The notes below the pieces were generated by a model that had not been told where the DNA came from, ran no database searches, and saw only the letters and a list, made by a program, of their open reading frames with translations. A DNA stretch of 64,000 nt. Source: Trinickia dinghuensis (lineage in GTDB: Bacteria > Pseudomonadota > Gammaproteobacteria > Burkholderiales > Burkholderiaceae). Shown here in pieces: positions 45,681 to 54,937 of the stretch. The stretch spans positions 233,060 to 297,059 of the forward strand of contig NZ_QRGA01000007.1 in NCBI RefSeq assembly GCF_003367175.1, read 5' to 3'. A program made the position numbers and the translations under genes. Numbering within the stretch: the first letter of the stretch is position 1; every line of letters begins with the position of its first letter.

Positions 45681-47885
45681 TTACGAAAAGTTCATTGCGC
45701 CGTGCGACGCACGGCTTTCACGGTTCAGCGCCGCCACGTCGACGATCAGCGCGACGCTGCCGTCGCCGAGAATCGTCGCCGCGGAGATCCCGCGCACCTT
45801 GCGGTAGTTCGTTTCGAGGTTCTTCACGACCACCTGCTGCTGGCCGACGAGTTCGTCGATCAGCATCGCGAAGCGGCGGCCCTCGGTCTGCATGATCGTG
45901 ACGATGCCTTGGGTCGGCTCCGTGCGCGCGCCCTCGACCACGAACACTTCGTGCAGCGCGACGAGCGGCAGGTATTCCCCGCGCACGCGCACCACACGCT
46001 CGCCGTTGGCCACCGTGTAGATGTCCGAGGCCACGGGCTGCAGCGATTCCATGACGAAGTTCAGCGGCAAGATGAAGATTTCGTTGCCGACCTTCACCGA
46101 CATGCCGTCGAGAATCGCCAGCGTGAGCGGCAGGATGATGCGCGTCGTCGTGCCCTTGCCCGCGTGCGAGGTGATCTCGACGTGGCCGCCCATCGATTGG
46201 ATGTTGCGCTTGACGACGTCCATGCCCACGCCGCGGCCCGACACGTCCGTCACCTGCTCCGCCGTCGAGAAGCCCGGCATGAAGATGAGGTTCCAGACTT
46301 CCTCGTCGGACATCGACTCGCTCACCTGCATGCCTTGCTTCATGGCCTTGGCGAGAATCTTGTCGCGCCGCAGGCCCGCGCCGTCGTCGGACACTTCGAT
46401 CACGATGTTGCCGCCGTGGTGAGCGGCCGACAGCACGAGCTGGCCCGCGCCGTCCTTGCCCGCCGCGCGCCGCGCCTCGACCGTTTCGATGCCGTGGTCG
46501 AGACTGTTGCGCACGAGGTGCGTCAGCGGATCGATGATCCGCTCGATCAGACTCTTGTCGAGCTCGGTCGCCTGACCGAAGGTGACAAGCTCCACTTCCT
46601 TGCCGAGCTTCGCCGCGAGATCGCGCACGAGGCGCGGGAAGCGGCTGAAGACGTAATCCATCGGCATCATGCGGATCGACATCACGGTTTCTTGCAGATC
46701 GCGCGCGTTGCGCTCGAGCTGCGCCATCCCGTTGAACAGCCGATCGTGCAGTGCCGGGTCGAACGTGCTCGTCGTTTCCGCGAGCATCGCCTGCGTGATG
46801 ACGAGTTCGCCGACGAGGTTGATCAGCTGATCGACCTTTTCGACGCCCACGCGAATCGAGCTGCCTTCGGCGCCGGCCGCCGCGGCGGCCGGACGGGCCT
46901 TCTTGTCCTCGCCGCCGGATGCCGAAGCCGATGCGCTCGGCGCGACGCTCTTGGCCGGCTCGGCCTTCGGCTCGTACGCGGGCGCCGGAGCCGCCGCCGG
47001 TGCGCTTGCCGCCGGTGCGGCCGGCGCGCTGGCCGGAGCGGCCATGCTCGGCTCGCTCTCGGCAGCGGACGGTTCCTCGCCCGCTTCCGCGGGCGCGGTG
47101 CCGCGGCCGATCGCGATCTGACTTTCGTCGATCACGAAGCAGCACACGGCGGTAATGTCGTCGGACGGCACGTCGGTCTCTAGATAGACGACCAAGTCGC
47201 CGCCGCTCTTCACCTGTCCGACGATGTTGCCCAGGTTCCCCAATTCTTCGATCAGGAGTTCCTGGTCCTTCTCCCCCACCCCCCGTAGCGTAACTTTCAG
47301 GTGAGGCCCTGCATTGTTCGATTCGCCTTGCGCGGCACCGGCCGAGCCCGATGCGCCGGCCGTGCCGTGCGTGGCCTCGACGGCCTGCTCGACCACGTGC
47401 TCGGGTGCGCCGCCCGTCGTCTCGCTCGCCGCCGGCACGCTTGGCGCGGCCGCGGGTTCGACGGCCGGAGCCGTCTCGGCCGCGGGGGCGCCGTTGCCCT
47501 CGACGTGCAGCCGCTCGAGCTTCGCGCAGATCGCGGCCGCCGCGGCGGCATCGGGTTCCGCGCTCGAGCGGTACGCGGCAAGCTGGTCGGCCAGCACGTC
47601 CTTCGTTTCGAGGAACGTGTCGATCATGTCCTTGCGCAGCTTCAACTCGTTGTTGCGCGCCCGGTCGAGCAGCGATTCGAGGATGTGCGTCGTTTCAGTC
47701 AGCGCCGTGAAGCCGAATGTGGCCGCCCCGCCCTTGATCGAGTGAGCCGCGCGGAAAATGGCCGCGAGATCTTCCGGATCGGGCGTGCCGACGTCCAAGT
47801 TCAGCAGCAGCTGCTCCATTTGCGCGAGCAGCTCGTCCGCTTCGTCGAAGAACGTCTGGTAAAACTGGGTAATGTCGAGTGTCAT
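45681..47885 (-). CDS. cheA: Chemotaxis histidine kinase CheA
   Basis: 734 aa with all five domains. P1 has the phospho-His48 in [16 protein letters not shown]. An Ala/Pro linker surrounds the P2 region (about 195-255). A second Ala/Pro/Ser linker (about 265-330) precedes P3 ([18 protein letters not shown]). P4 carries the N box [12 protein letters not shown], the G1 box [10 protein letters not shown] and [12 protein letters not shown]5 is CheW-like at the C-terminus. It phosphorylates CheY and CheB. Confidence 0.97.
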   Translation of the reverse strand: MTLDITQFYQTFFDEADELLAQMEQLLLNLDVGTPDPEDLAAIFRAAHSIKGGAATFGFTALTETTHILESLLDRARNNELKLRKDMIDTFLETKDVLADQLAAYRSSAEPDAAAAAAICAKLERLHVEGNGAPAAETAPAVEPAAAPSVPAASETTGGAPEHVVEQAVEATHGTAGASGSAGAAQGESNNAGPHLKVTLRGVGEKDQELLIEELGNLGNIVGQVKSGGDLVVYLETDVPSDDITAVCCFVIDESQIAIGRGTAPAEAGEEPSAAESEPSMAAPASAPAAPAASAPAAAPAPAYEPKAEPAKSVAPSASASASGGEDKKARPAAAAAGAEGSSIRVGVEKVDQLINLVGELVITQAMLAETTSTFDPALHDRLFNGMAQLERNARDLQETVMSIRMMPMDYVFSRFPRLVRDLAAKLGKEVELVTFGQATELDKSLIERIIDPLTHLVRNSLDHGIETVEARRAAGKDGAGQLVLSAAHHGGNIVIEVSDDGAGLRRDKILAKAMKQGMQVSESMSDEEVWNLIFMPGFSTAEQVTDVSGRGVGMDVVKRNIQSMGGHVEITSHAGKGTTTRIILPLTLAILDGMSVKVGNEIFILPLNFVMESLQPVASDIYTVANGERVVRVRGEYLPLVALHEVFVVEGARTEPTQGIVTIMQTEGRRFAMLIDELVGQQQVVVKNLETNYRKVRGISAATILGDGSVALIVDVAALNRESRASHGAMNFS

Positions 47886-48041
47886 GCTTCAATCACCGCT
47901 AAGAGTCGTGCTTCGCAGGTAGCGCGTTGTCTATCCGTTTCCATGCGCGCGCGGTGCGCCGCATATGTCCTAACCGTTCAACCGTTGCCGGTCCGTGTCT
48001 CTATCTCTATTTCGCGTCGAGCCCGCGTCTTCGCTCCCGCC

Positions 48042-48407
48042 TCACGCATTGAGCGCGTCGACGAGCTCGGTCAACGTATCGGGATCGAGCGGCTTCTCGA
48101 TCCAGCCCGTCGCCCCGGCGGCGCGAGCCGCGTCCTTGAACGCGACGCCGTCCTCCGTCGTCAGCACGAAAATCGGCGTGACCGCGTAAGCCGGCTGCGA
48201 ACGCAGCGCCGCGATGACGTCGAGCCCGCTGCGCTTGGGCATGTACTGATCCGTCAGCACGAGATCGAAGGGGTGCGCCAATGCGCTCTCCAACCCTTCG
48301 TCCCCGTCGGCCGCCACGGTCACCTCGTAGCCGGCCGTGCGCAGGGTCGCCGCGAGGATTTCACGCATCGCGGCCGAATCGTCGATCGCCAAAATGTTTC
48401 TGATCAT
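48042..48407 (-). CDS. Second CheY-like response regulator
   Basis: 121 aa, a stand-alone receiver domain. Asp9/Asp10, phosphoacceptor Asp53 (VLTDQYMPKRSG), Thr83/Thr84 and Lys105 (WIEKPLD) are present. The switch position that is Tyr in the other CheY is Trp102. It lies between motB and cheA, as the first che gene after the stators. It may act as a phosphate sink or have a separate target; CheY1-type genes in this position are common in Burkholderia-like operons. Confidence 0.92.
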   Translation of the reverse strand: MIRNILAIDDSAAMREILAATLRTAGYEVTVAADGDEGLESALAHPFDLVLTDQYMPKRSGLDVIAALRSQPAYAVTPIFVLTTEDGVAFKDAARAAGATGWIEKPLDPDTLTELVDALNA

Positions 48408-48414
48408 GAATGCC

Positions 48415-49464
48415 TCACTTCGCTACACCCGCGACACCAGCCACCGGCGGGGCCACCGCCACCGACGGCGTAGGCGGGGGCGTAACCGTCTCCTTCGCCG
48501 CGCCCGGCGCGATCTTGCCGACGATCGGCGTCGCGCTCGCCGCGTTGTCCGACAGCGTCGTCGTCGTCGAGTCATCATGCATCAAGGCGTCCTCGGACTT
48601 TTTGTTGAGAACGATGATGCTTATGCGTCTATTCTCCGGATCGAGCGGATCGGCCTTGTCCAGGTTCTGCGTCGAGGCGAGCCCCAGTACTCGCATCACC
48701 TTGCCGTCGTCCATCCCGCCGGCGATCAGCTCGCGCCGCGACGCATTCGCCCGGTCGGCCGACAACTCCCAATTGCTGTAACCTTTGCCGCCGCCCGCAT
48801 AGGGCACGGCGTCCGTATGTCCCTGCACGACGATGCGGTTCGGCACGTCGTTCAGCGTCTGGCCGATCGCGCGCAGAATGTCGCGCATGTACGGCTCGAC
48901 GTTGTCGCTGGCGGTGGCGAACATCGGGCGCTTTTGCGTATCGACGATTTCGATGCGCAGCCCCTGCAGCGTCGAATCGATTCGGATCTGCTGCTTGTAC
49001 TGACGCAGCACCGGGTTCGCCTCGATCGCGGCCATCAGCTTGACCTGCAGATCGTGCAAGCGCGCCTGCTCGCGGCGCTCGAGCGCCCCCTTGAGCTGGT
49101 CCAGCGCCTGATCGTCGGCCTTGACCGCCGTGTGCGTCGCCATCGACGTCGTCCCGTCCGAGCGGCGCGTGATACCGTCCTGGTCGGTCGAGATGTCGCG
49201 GCCGCCGCCGTCGATGATGCTCGACTCCTGGGCGCTGCGCTGTCCGCCGCCGAGCAGCGCCGCCCGGAGCGGCTGGTTGAAGTATTCGGCGATGCCCTTC
49301 AGCTGCACGGGCGTCACGGCGCTGAGCAGCCACATCAGCAGGAAGAACGCCATCATCGCGGTCATGAAGTCCGCATAGGCGAGCTTCCACGCACCGCCGT
49401 GGTGCCCCTTCTTGGAGGGCGCCACGCGCTTGACGATGATCGCCCGGTCCTTGCCTTTGGTCAT
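48415..49464 (-). CDS. motB: Stator protein MotB
   Basis: 349 aa. The single membrane helix carries the proton-binding Asp32 (KLAYADFMTAMMAFFLLMWL). The OmpA-like peptidoglycan-binding domain has the block VVQGHTDAVPYAGGG and NWELSADRANASRRELI. The C-terminus is a Pro/Val/Ala tail that also carries a Thr-rich patch. It anchors the stator to the cell wall. Confidence 0.97.
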   Translation of the reverse strand: MTKGKDRAIIVKRVAPSKKGHHGGAWKLAYADFMTAMMAFFLLMWLLSAVTPVQLKGIAEYFNQPLRAALLGGGQRSAQESSIIDGGGRDISTDQDGITRRSDGTTSMATHTAVKADDQALDQLKGALERREQARLHDLQVKLMAAIEANPVLRQYKQQIRIDSTLQGLRIEIVDTQKRPMFATASDNVEPYMRDILRAIGQTLNDVPNRIVVQGHTDAVPYAGGGKGYSNWELSADRANASRRELIAGGMDDGKVMRVLGLASTQNLDKADPLDPENRRISIIVLNKKSEDALMHDDSTTTTLSDNAASATPIVGKIAPGAAKETVTPPPTPSVAVAPPVAGVAGVAK

Positions 49465-49492
49465 GACGCGCTGTCCTGGTTGGCTCGGCCGC

Positions 49493-50353
49493 TTATTTCG
49501 CCTTCACGCGGCGCACGTGCTCTTCGAGCTCGGCGAACGACGGACGCTCGGGCGAGAACAGCACCTTGCGGCCGAACTCCACGGCGATCGCCGGCGCATA
49601 GCCGTTCAGGCTCGCGAGAATCGTGACCTTGATGCACTGGAACATCTTCGTCGATTCCGCCACGCGCTGTTCCGCCAGGCTCGCGAGCGGCCCGATCAGG
49701 CCGTACGAAAGCAAGATGCCGAGGAACGTGCCGACGAGCGCCTGCGCGATCATCGCGCCGAGCACCGCGGGCGGCTTGTCCGCCGACGCCATCGTGTGGA
49801 CCACGCCCATCACGGCGGCGACGATCCCGAACGCGGGCATCGCGTCGCCGACGCGGCTCAGCGCGTGCGCCGGGCCCTCGCCCTCGGCGTGGTGCGTCTC
49901 GATCTCCTCGTCCATGAGGCTTTCGATCTCGAACGCGTTCATGTTCCCGCCCACCATGAGCCGCAGGTAGTCGGTCAGAAACTCGACGGTATGGTGATCG
50001 GCGAGGATCTTCGGATATTGGGTGAAAATCGGGCTCTTCTCGGGATCGTCGATGTCGGCTTCGAGCGTGAGCGTGCCTTCCTTGCGCGCCTTTGCAAGCA
50101 AAACGTAAAGTAGTGCCATCAGCTCCATGTACACGTCCTTCGTGTACTTCGAGCCCTTGAAGAGCGTGGGCAGGAGTCTGATCGTCGCTTTGATCGTGTT
50201 GAGGCCGTTTCCGAGAATGAACGCACCCAGGCCGGCGCCGGCAATCATGAGCCCTTCCTCGGGCTGCACTAGCGCGCCTAGATGGCCGCCCGCGAGCGCA
50301 TAGCCGCCGAAGACGGACAATACGGTTACGAGTGTTCCAACGAAAATCAGCAC
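49493..50353 (-). CDS. motA: Stator protein MotA
   Basis: 286 aa with four membrane helices and a large cytoplasmic loop (about 55-165). The second pair of helices includes DAMPAFGIVAAVMGVVHTM and FLGILLSYGLIGPLAS. The loop contains conserved charged residues that touch FliG. It is the first gene of the mot-che operon, behind a sigma-28-like promoter. Confidence 0.97.
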   Translation of the reverse strand: MLIFVGTLVTVLSVFGGYALAGGHLGALVQPEEGLMIAGAGLGAFILGNGLNTIKATIRLLPTLFKGSKYTKDVYMELMALLYVLLAKARKEGTLTLEADIDDPEKSPIFTQYPKILADHHTVEFLTDYLRLMVGGNMNAFEIESLMDEEIETHHAEGEGPAHALSRVGDAMPAFGIVAAVMGVVHTMASADKPPAVLGAMIAQALVGTFLGILLSYGLIGPLASLAEQRVAESTKMFQCIKVTILASLNGYAPAIAVEFGRKVLFSPERPSFAELEEHVRRVKAK

Positions 50354-50398
50354 TGCCGGATCCTCACAAAAGCAACGGGGAGACCGTCGTTAATCTGG

Positions 50399-50425
50399 TT
50401 TACGGCAGGCGTGCCGAAAACTTTG
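50399..50425 (-). promoter_or_regulatory. Sigma-28-like promoter of the motAB-che operon
   Basis: On the minus strand CAAAGTTT (50425-50418), 11 bases, GCCGTAAA (50406-50399). Seven of eight and six of eight positions match the sigma-28 consensus with exact spacing. The motA ATG is 46 bases downstream. Confidence 0.75.
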
Positions 50426-50513
50426 GGGGGAAAAGGGGGGCGATGACGCCGTGTAAACCAGGACGGCGAAAGGGGCGAATGGGGCACGCGCGGCGGGGGC
50501 CGGCAGGCCCGTT

Positions 50514-50528
50514 CTCGGGCTGCCCGAG
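50514..50528 (-). terminator. Hairpin after flhC
   Basis: CTCGG-GCTGC-CCGAG palindrome, 24 bases past the flhC stop, followed on the minus strand by further GC-rich hairpin-forming sequence but no U-run. It may end or protect the flhDC transcript before the motA promoter. Confidence 0.4.
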
Positions 50529-50551
50529 GGGCCTCATGCCTGGCCGGCCGG

Positions 50552-51133
50552 CTAGGCCGCCAGTTCGGCGATGTCGGGTACCGCGCCCGCCGAGCCTTGC
50601 CCGGCCTTGGCCGCCGCGGATTTCTTGGTTTTGCCGGCGCGCGACGGCGGCTGGCAAAGCCCGCAGACGAAGGCGTGCTGCGGATCGTGGGCATGCGCGA
50701 CGAACTGCCCGCCGCAGCGCGTGCAGGACGTGAGCTGCAGCATCCCCGATTCGAAGAAGCGCACTAACGTCCAGGCGCGGGTCAGGCTCAGCATGGCCTC
50801 GTCGCCGTGCAGCAGCGTGTGCTCGAGGTACAGGCGATAGCTCTTCACGATCGACTGGATGCTTTCGCAGCCGCCGTGCTCCGCCATGAACCGGTAGATA
50901 TTGTAAAAAAGCGACGAATGGATGTTCGGCTGCCAGGTCATGAACCAGTCCGTCGAGAACGGCAGCATGCCCTTCGGCGGCGACACACCTTTCAATTCCT
51001 TGTACAGCTTGATGAGCCGGTCGCGCGACAAGCTCGTTTCCGCTTCGAGCAATTGCAGACGTGCGCCTAATTCAATCAGCTCGATCGCCAGGGTGATTTC
51101 CTTGACTTCGAGCACGACGCTCTTGGTTGCCAT
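50552..51133 (-). CDS. flhC: Flagellar master regulator subunit FlhC
   Basis: 193 aa. FlhC binds DNA together with Flh[21 protein letters not shown] and [20 protein letters not shown] are conserved blocks. The zinc site is formed by CTRCGG and CGLC. A Lys/Ala-rich tail of about 30 residues follows. It lies 96 bases after flhD. Confidence 0.97.
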   Translation of the reverse strand: MATKSVVLEVKEITLAIELIELGARLQLLEAETSLSRDRLIKLYKELKGVSPPKGMLPFSTDWFMTWQPNIHSSLFYNIYRFMAEHGGCESIQSIVKSYRLYLEHTLLHGDEAMLSLTRAWTLVRFFESGMLQLTSCTRCGGQFVAHAHDPQHAFVCGLCQPPSRAGKTKKSAAAKAGQGSAGAVPDIAELAA

Positions 51134-51229
51134 ATCGGCCGTGTGCCCCGCTTAACAGATACCGAGTCCATGGCCGCGCTCGCTCCCGAGCCGGCTGATG
51201 CGCGCAAGCGTCGTCACGTCGTCAGTCGA

Positions 51230-51550
51230 TTAGTTGACCGATTCGACCGGTTGGCTCGCCATCAGGATGGCGCTATGCGCACCGGCGAGCGACGCGGACT
51301 TGCCCTTGTCGGCCAGCGATGAAAGGACGGCGTGGTCGTCGAAGCGGAAACGGCACAACAGCTGGCTGGACGCGGCCAGCTTCACGGTCTGGGCAAACGA
51401 AAGGTTCGCCAGTACATCGGCCAGCTGATCGCCGATGCCCATGCGGAACATGCCCATGGCCTTGTCTTCCCGCAACAAACGCTGCGCAAGCAACAGATAC
51501 GACAGATTGACTTCTTTGATCTCGCTGAGCATTTCGCTTGTGGCGCTCAT
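51230..51550 (-). CDS. flhD: Flagellar master regulator subunit FlhD
   Basis: 106 aa from the ATG at 51550 (MSATSEMLSEIKEVNLSYLL), preceded by a strong GGGGG ribosome site; a start five codons earlier is unlikely. LLAQRLLREDKAMGMFRMGI is the family hallmark. FlhD with FlhC activates class II flagellar operons. Confidence 0.97.
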   Translation of the reverse strand: MSATSEMLSEIKEVNLSYLLLAQRLLREDKAMGMFRMGIGDQLADVLANLSFAQTVKLAASSQLLCRFRFDDHAVLSSLADKGKSASLAGAHSAILMASQPVESVN

Positions 51551-52133
51551 GATTCCCCCGGTCAATCGAAAGTGTCGACCGGAGCGCGCTTGCGCGCGTT
51601 CGCCCCGATCCCAATACCAAAGCTCAGTGGTTTCGGAAACGTTTGCCCGGCCGCGCGCTTCACCGACGCACGATCCTGCCCGTTCCTGGTCTCCGGCAAA
51701 TTGTGTCGAATTGTAAAAAGGGTGGAAATAGGAAGAGCACCGGCGAGCGATGCCGGAAAAATGGCCGAAAAGTCTGTAGGAATTTTTCTGACATTGAGCG
51801 CCCGCGCGGGTTTGCGGGGCGCGATGCAGTTCGTCGGGTCAGGCACGAAAAAAGCTACTCGAGGCGGCGGCATCCGGACGCGAAGCGCGTTCAAATTATA
51901 GGAAGCCGGGTCATCATCCCGCAACAAATGCCGACTACCGAAAATCGCAGGGTGCTTTTTTACCGCAATGCGGAAAACCGGCGAGCGCCTGCTGTTTCGG
52001 GCTGTAACAAGGATTAAGGGTTTGAAAACCCGCTCATCTCGACGAGGCCCGCTCCTGATAATGGCAGGGCATTAACGAAAGTGATCGGCGGCGAAGCCAC
52101 GTGCGAGCCGCCTCTAGGAAAGGAGATTGACGC
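51551..52133. promoter_or_regulatory. Region between flhD and the glycosyltransferase (divergent promoters)
   Basis: 583 bases without a gene. It should hold the flhDC promoter (leftward) and the promoter of the glycosyltransferase (rightward). AT content rises at about 51700-51790 and 51890-51970. A TACAAT on the minus strand near 51710-51715 could be a -10 for flhDC, but its -35 is poor. GGAAAGGAG precedes the glycosyltransferase ATG. I saw no clear operator dyads. Confidence 0.5.
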
Positions 52134-53201
52134 ATGCGAATCGCTCAAATCGCGCCGCTTTACGAAGCCGTACCCCCGAAGTTCTACGGAGGCACCGAAC
52201 GCGTCGTGTCGTATTTGACCGAGGCGCTCGTTGAGCTCGGACACGATGTCACGCTGTTCGCCAGCGGCGATTCGATGACGTCCGCCACGCTCGATGCCGC
52301 ATGGCCGCGCGCGCTGCGGCTCGATCCGACGATCCGCGACGCCCTCGCGCCGCATATGCTGCTGCTCGAGAAGGTGCGCCGGGTCGCGTCCGAATTCGAC
52401 GTGCTCCACTTCCACCTCGATTATTTGCCGTTCTCGCTGTTCTCGGACGTGAGCACGCCGTCGGTGACGACGCTGCATGGCCGGCTCGATCTGCCTGAGC
52501 TGCAGCCCGTATTCGATACGTTCTCGAAATCCAATGTCGTTTCGATTTCGCAATCGCAGCGCGTGCCGCTGCCGCAGGCGCGGTGGAACGAGACGGTCTA
52601 TCACGGCTTGCCCGAGCGGCTGCTCACGCCCCAGCCGCACTGCGAGCCGGAATATTTGGCATTCCTTGGGCGAATCTGCCCGGAAAAGCGTGTCGACACG
52701 GCAATCAAGATCGCGGCGATGAGCGGCCTGCCGCTGAAGATCGCCGCCAAGGTCGACAAAGTCGACCGCGACTATTTCAAGCAGGAGATCGAGCCGCTGC
52801 TGTCGCAGGCGCATGTCGAATTCGTCGGCGAGATCGACGAGACGCAAAAGCCCGAATTCCTCTCGCGCGCCAAGGCACTGCTGTTCCCGATCGACTGGAG
52901 CGAGCCGTTCGGTCTCGTCATGATCGAAGCGATGGCCTGCGGCACGCCGGTGATCGCCTTCAACCGGGGTTCGGTACCCGAGGTGATCGACCATGCGGTG
53001 ACCGGATATATCGTGGAAGACATACAAGGCGCGGTGGCGGCGCTACAGCATCTCGACGAACTCTCGCGCGACGAAATTCGCGCGCAGTTCGAACGCCGCT
53101 TTACCTCTCGAACCATGGCGAGCAACTACGTGAAATGCTACGAAGCGCTGCTCGAACAACGTGCGGGCCGGCCGATACTGCGCAGCGTCGCCGCGGGGTA
53201 A
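52134..53201 (+). CDS. GT4-family glycosyltransferase
   Basis: 355 aa with two Rossmann lobes. The N-terminus MRIAQIAPLYEAVPPKFYGG with GGTERVV is typical of GT-B enzymes. The C-terminal lobe has AFLGRICPEKRVDTAIKIA and the E-x7-E motif EPFGLVMIEAMACGTPVIAF. The acceptor is unknown; enzymes of this look make cell-surface or storage glycans. The ribosome site GGAAAGGAG is strong. It is not obviously linked to motility. Confidence 0.88.
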   Translation: MRIAQIAPLYEAVPPKFYGGTERVVSYLTEALVELGHDVTLFASGDSMTSATLDAAWPRALRLDPTIRDALAPHMLLLEKVRRVASEFDVLHFHLDYLPFSLFSDVSTPSVTTLHGRLDLPELQPVFDTFSKSNVVSISQSQRVPLPQARWNETVYHGLPERLLTPQPHCEPEYLAFLGRICPEKRVDTAIKIAAMSGLPLKIAAKVDKVDRDYFKQEIEPLLSQAHVEFVGEIDETQKPEFLSRAKALLFPIDWSEPFGLVMIEAMACGTPVIAFNRGSVPEVIDHAVTGYIVEDIQGAVAALQHLDELSRDEIRAQFERRFTSRTMASNYVKCYEALLEQRAGRPILRSVAAG

Positions 53202-53306
53202 CCCGGATAGGGAAAAAATGAAGCCGCCATGCTATCTAGATAAAGGCGGGAATGAAACGGTGGCGTCGCCGATGAAATAATTCGTAAAAAAGCTGCCTCT
53301 CGCATT

Positions 53307-53342
53307 GCTCGGGCTGGCCTTCGAATGAAGACCGGCCCGAGC
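53307..53342. terminator. Bidirectional terminator between convergent genes
   Basis: GCTCGGGC (53307-53314) pairs with GCCCGAGC (53335-53342); an inner stem CTTC-gaat-GAAG extends it. On the minus strand a run of six Ts follows about 15 bases later. It sits between the glycosyltransferase and the H-NS gene. Confidence 0.7.
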
Positions 53343-53372
53343 CGTTTAAGGACGCTCGGTACTCGCTCGGTA

Positions 53373-53675
53373 CTATTGCGCGATCAGATAACGATCGCGA
53401 TTCTTGACGCCCGCGATCCAGTTCGGCGGTTTGCCGCGGCCGCTCCACGTGGCGCCCGACTTCGGATCCTGGTACTTCGGCGGCAGCGGCGCTTTCTTCG
53501 GCGGACGGCCGCGCCGCGCGCCTTCGGCATAGCCGAGGTCATGCGCGCTGAGCCCGAACTCCACGATCTTCTGTTTGATCTCTGCGATTACGTTCTCGAC
53601 TTCGGCACGACGCGCATCGTCCGCCTGAGCCTGCAATTTCGCGATCTGCGCCTTCAGTTCCGCGTATTGGGACAT
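53373..53675 (-). CDS. H-NS-family nucleoid protein
   Basis: 100 aa. The N-terminal coiled-coil oligomerisation part (MSQYAELKAQIAKLQAQADD) leads to a basic linker (ARRGRPPKKAPLPP). The C-terminal DNA-binding domain has DPKSGATWSGRGKPPNWIAG, the MvaT/H-NS-type core of beta-proteobacteria. It silences AT-rich DNA. A ribosome site AGGGAGA lies upstream. Confidence 0.93.
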   Translation of the reverse strand: MSQYAELKAQIAKLQAQADDARRAEVENVIAEIKQKIVEFGLSAHDLGYAEGARRGRPPKKAPLPPKYQDPKSGATWSGRGKPPNWIAGVKNRDRYLIAQ

Positions 53676-54133
53676 CGTGGTCTCCCTTGATTGAAAAACT
53701 GGTTGTTCCGAGATTAGTCGGAACGAACGCCACTGGCAATGCCGAATTTACCCGATATGCCATGAAATCGTATGATAATTCTTAAAAAGCCTCCCACCGT
53801 GCGTAATACCTCATTACTGGCCCAATTGCGGGTCGTCCAACGCGAGGCAATCGAGCGAATCCGAACCAATGCCCGCTCGTTCCGAACGCGTGCGAATGAA
53901 CCGTATGCGATCGATGCAATGGCCATTCGCCCCACGGCTTAGGGGCATCGACTGCGCCAAGGCCGGTCGTTAGCATTCCGAAATAATGCAATCCTGATAT
54001 CGCAGCAAGAAGCACGCACACCCCGAGCGCATGCGCCGCTGCTAGAATCGGCGCGCGACCGAGAGGCCCATTCCGGGTTCGCCGCCTATCGGCAAAACCA
54101 GCACCCCCAGCAAACTCAGCGAAAGGACGCGTC
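53676..54133. other. Region upstream of the H-NS gene and the phosphatase gene
   Basis: 458 bases, divergent between the H-NS-like gene and the phosphatase. It is relatively AT-rich near 53690-53800. It contains the dyad GTTCCGA-N6-TCGGAAC at 53705-53724. No ORF here looks real. Confidence 0.5.
53705..53724. promoter_or_regulatory. Operator-like dyad upstream of the H-NS gene
   Basis: GTTCCGA (53705-53711) and TCGGAAC (53718-53724) are perfect inverted copies with a six-base spacer. They lie 30 bases upstream of the H-NS ATG, in the leader or core promoter. Symmetry and spacing suit a dimeric regulator; an RNA hairpin is the alternative. Confidence 0.5.
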
Positions 54134-54892
54134 ATGATTCGCTCGAATGCCAAGCACGATGCCGAATCGCGTATCGATCGGCTAGGCCGCCTGCCACTTG
54201 ATTCGCATGCTCGTCACCGCGGTCGCCGCTCGCCCCCGAAGGGACGCATGTTTGCCGTCGTCCTCGCCCTCGGCCTTTCGGGCCTAGGGATCGCGCAGCC
54301 TGCATCGGCGCGAACCGAAACGCTCGTCTTCGTTCGCCACGGAGAAAAACCCGCCAAAGGCTATGGACAGCTCGACTGCCAAGGGCTGAACCGCGCAATG
54401 GCCTTGCCGGCCGTCATTGCGGCGAAATTCGGAAAGCCGGATGCGATCTATGCGCCCAATCCGTCAGCGCAAAAAAAGGACAACGGCGTGCGATACGACT
54501 ATGTGCGCCCACTGGCGACGATCGAGCCGACCGCCATTCAATTCACCTTACCGGTGAATACCGACTACGGATATTCGGAAATCGACAAGCTCGAACAAGC
54601 ACTGATCCAGCCCGGGCAAGCGGGCAAGCTGATCGTCACGGCTTGGGAACATCGCGAAATCGAAGATCTCGTGCGCGACATCGTGAGCAAGTATGGCGGT
54701 GGATCATCGGCAGCGTCGAATGTGCCTTATTGGCACAGCAGCGATTTCGACAGCGTGTATGTCGTCAAGCTCGATTGGGACGCGCAAGGCCAGGCACCGC
54801 GTGCCACGTTCGTGCATGATCACGAAGGCCTCGACGGACGGCCCAAGGATTGCCCATGCGCCGCGCTGCCCGATGCGCCGGCGGCGAAATAA
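54134..54892 (+). CDS. Secreted histidine phosphatase family protein
   Basis: 252 aa. The RHG motif is FVRHGEKP with Arg68-His69-Gly70, as in branch-1 histidine phosphatases; AWEHREIEDLV holds the second catalytic His. A signal peptide is encoded from about residue 39 (MFAVVLALGLSGLGIAQPAS). The first 38 residues are Arg/His-rich and unusual; a start at 54248 would give a normal secreted protein, but the AAAGGA site supports 54134. Substrate unknown. Confidence 0.82.
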   Translation: MIRSNAKHDAESRIDRLGRLPLDSHARHRGRRSPPKGRMFAVVLALGLSGLGIAQPASARTETLVFVRHGEKPAKGYGQLDCQGLNRAMALPAVIAAKFGKPDAIYAPNPSAQKKDNGVRYDYVRPLATIEPTAIQFTLPVNTDYGYSEIDKLEQALIQPGQAGKLIVTAWEHREIEDLVRDIVSKYGGGSSAASNVPYWHSSDFDSVYVVKLDWDAQGQAPRATFVHDHEGLDGRPKDCPCAALPDAPAAK

Positions 54893-54937
54893 GCCGGAAG
54901 GCGAGCGAGCGAACGCCGCCGCCGCAACAAGGCACCG

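Noticed and set aside
51643-52017. 124-aa plus-strand open frame upstream of the glycosyltransferase
   Set aside because: Arg/Cys-rich with no motif; the area is better explained as promoter DNA for flhDC and the glycosyltransferase.
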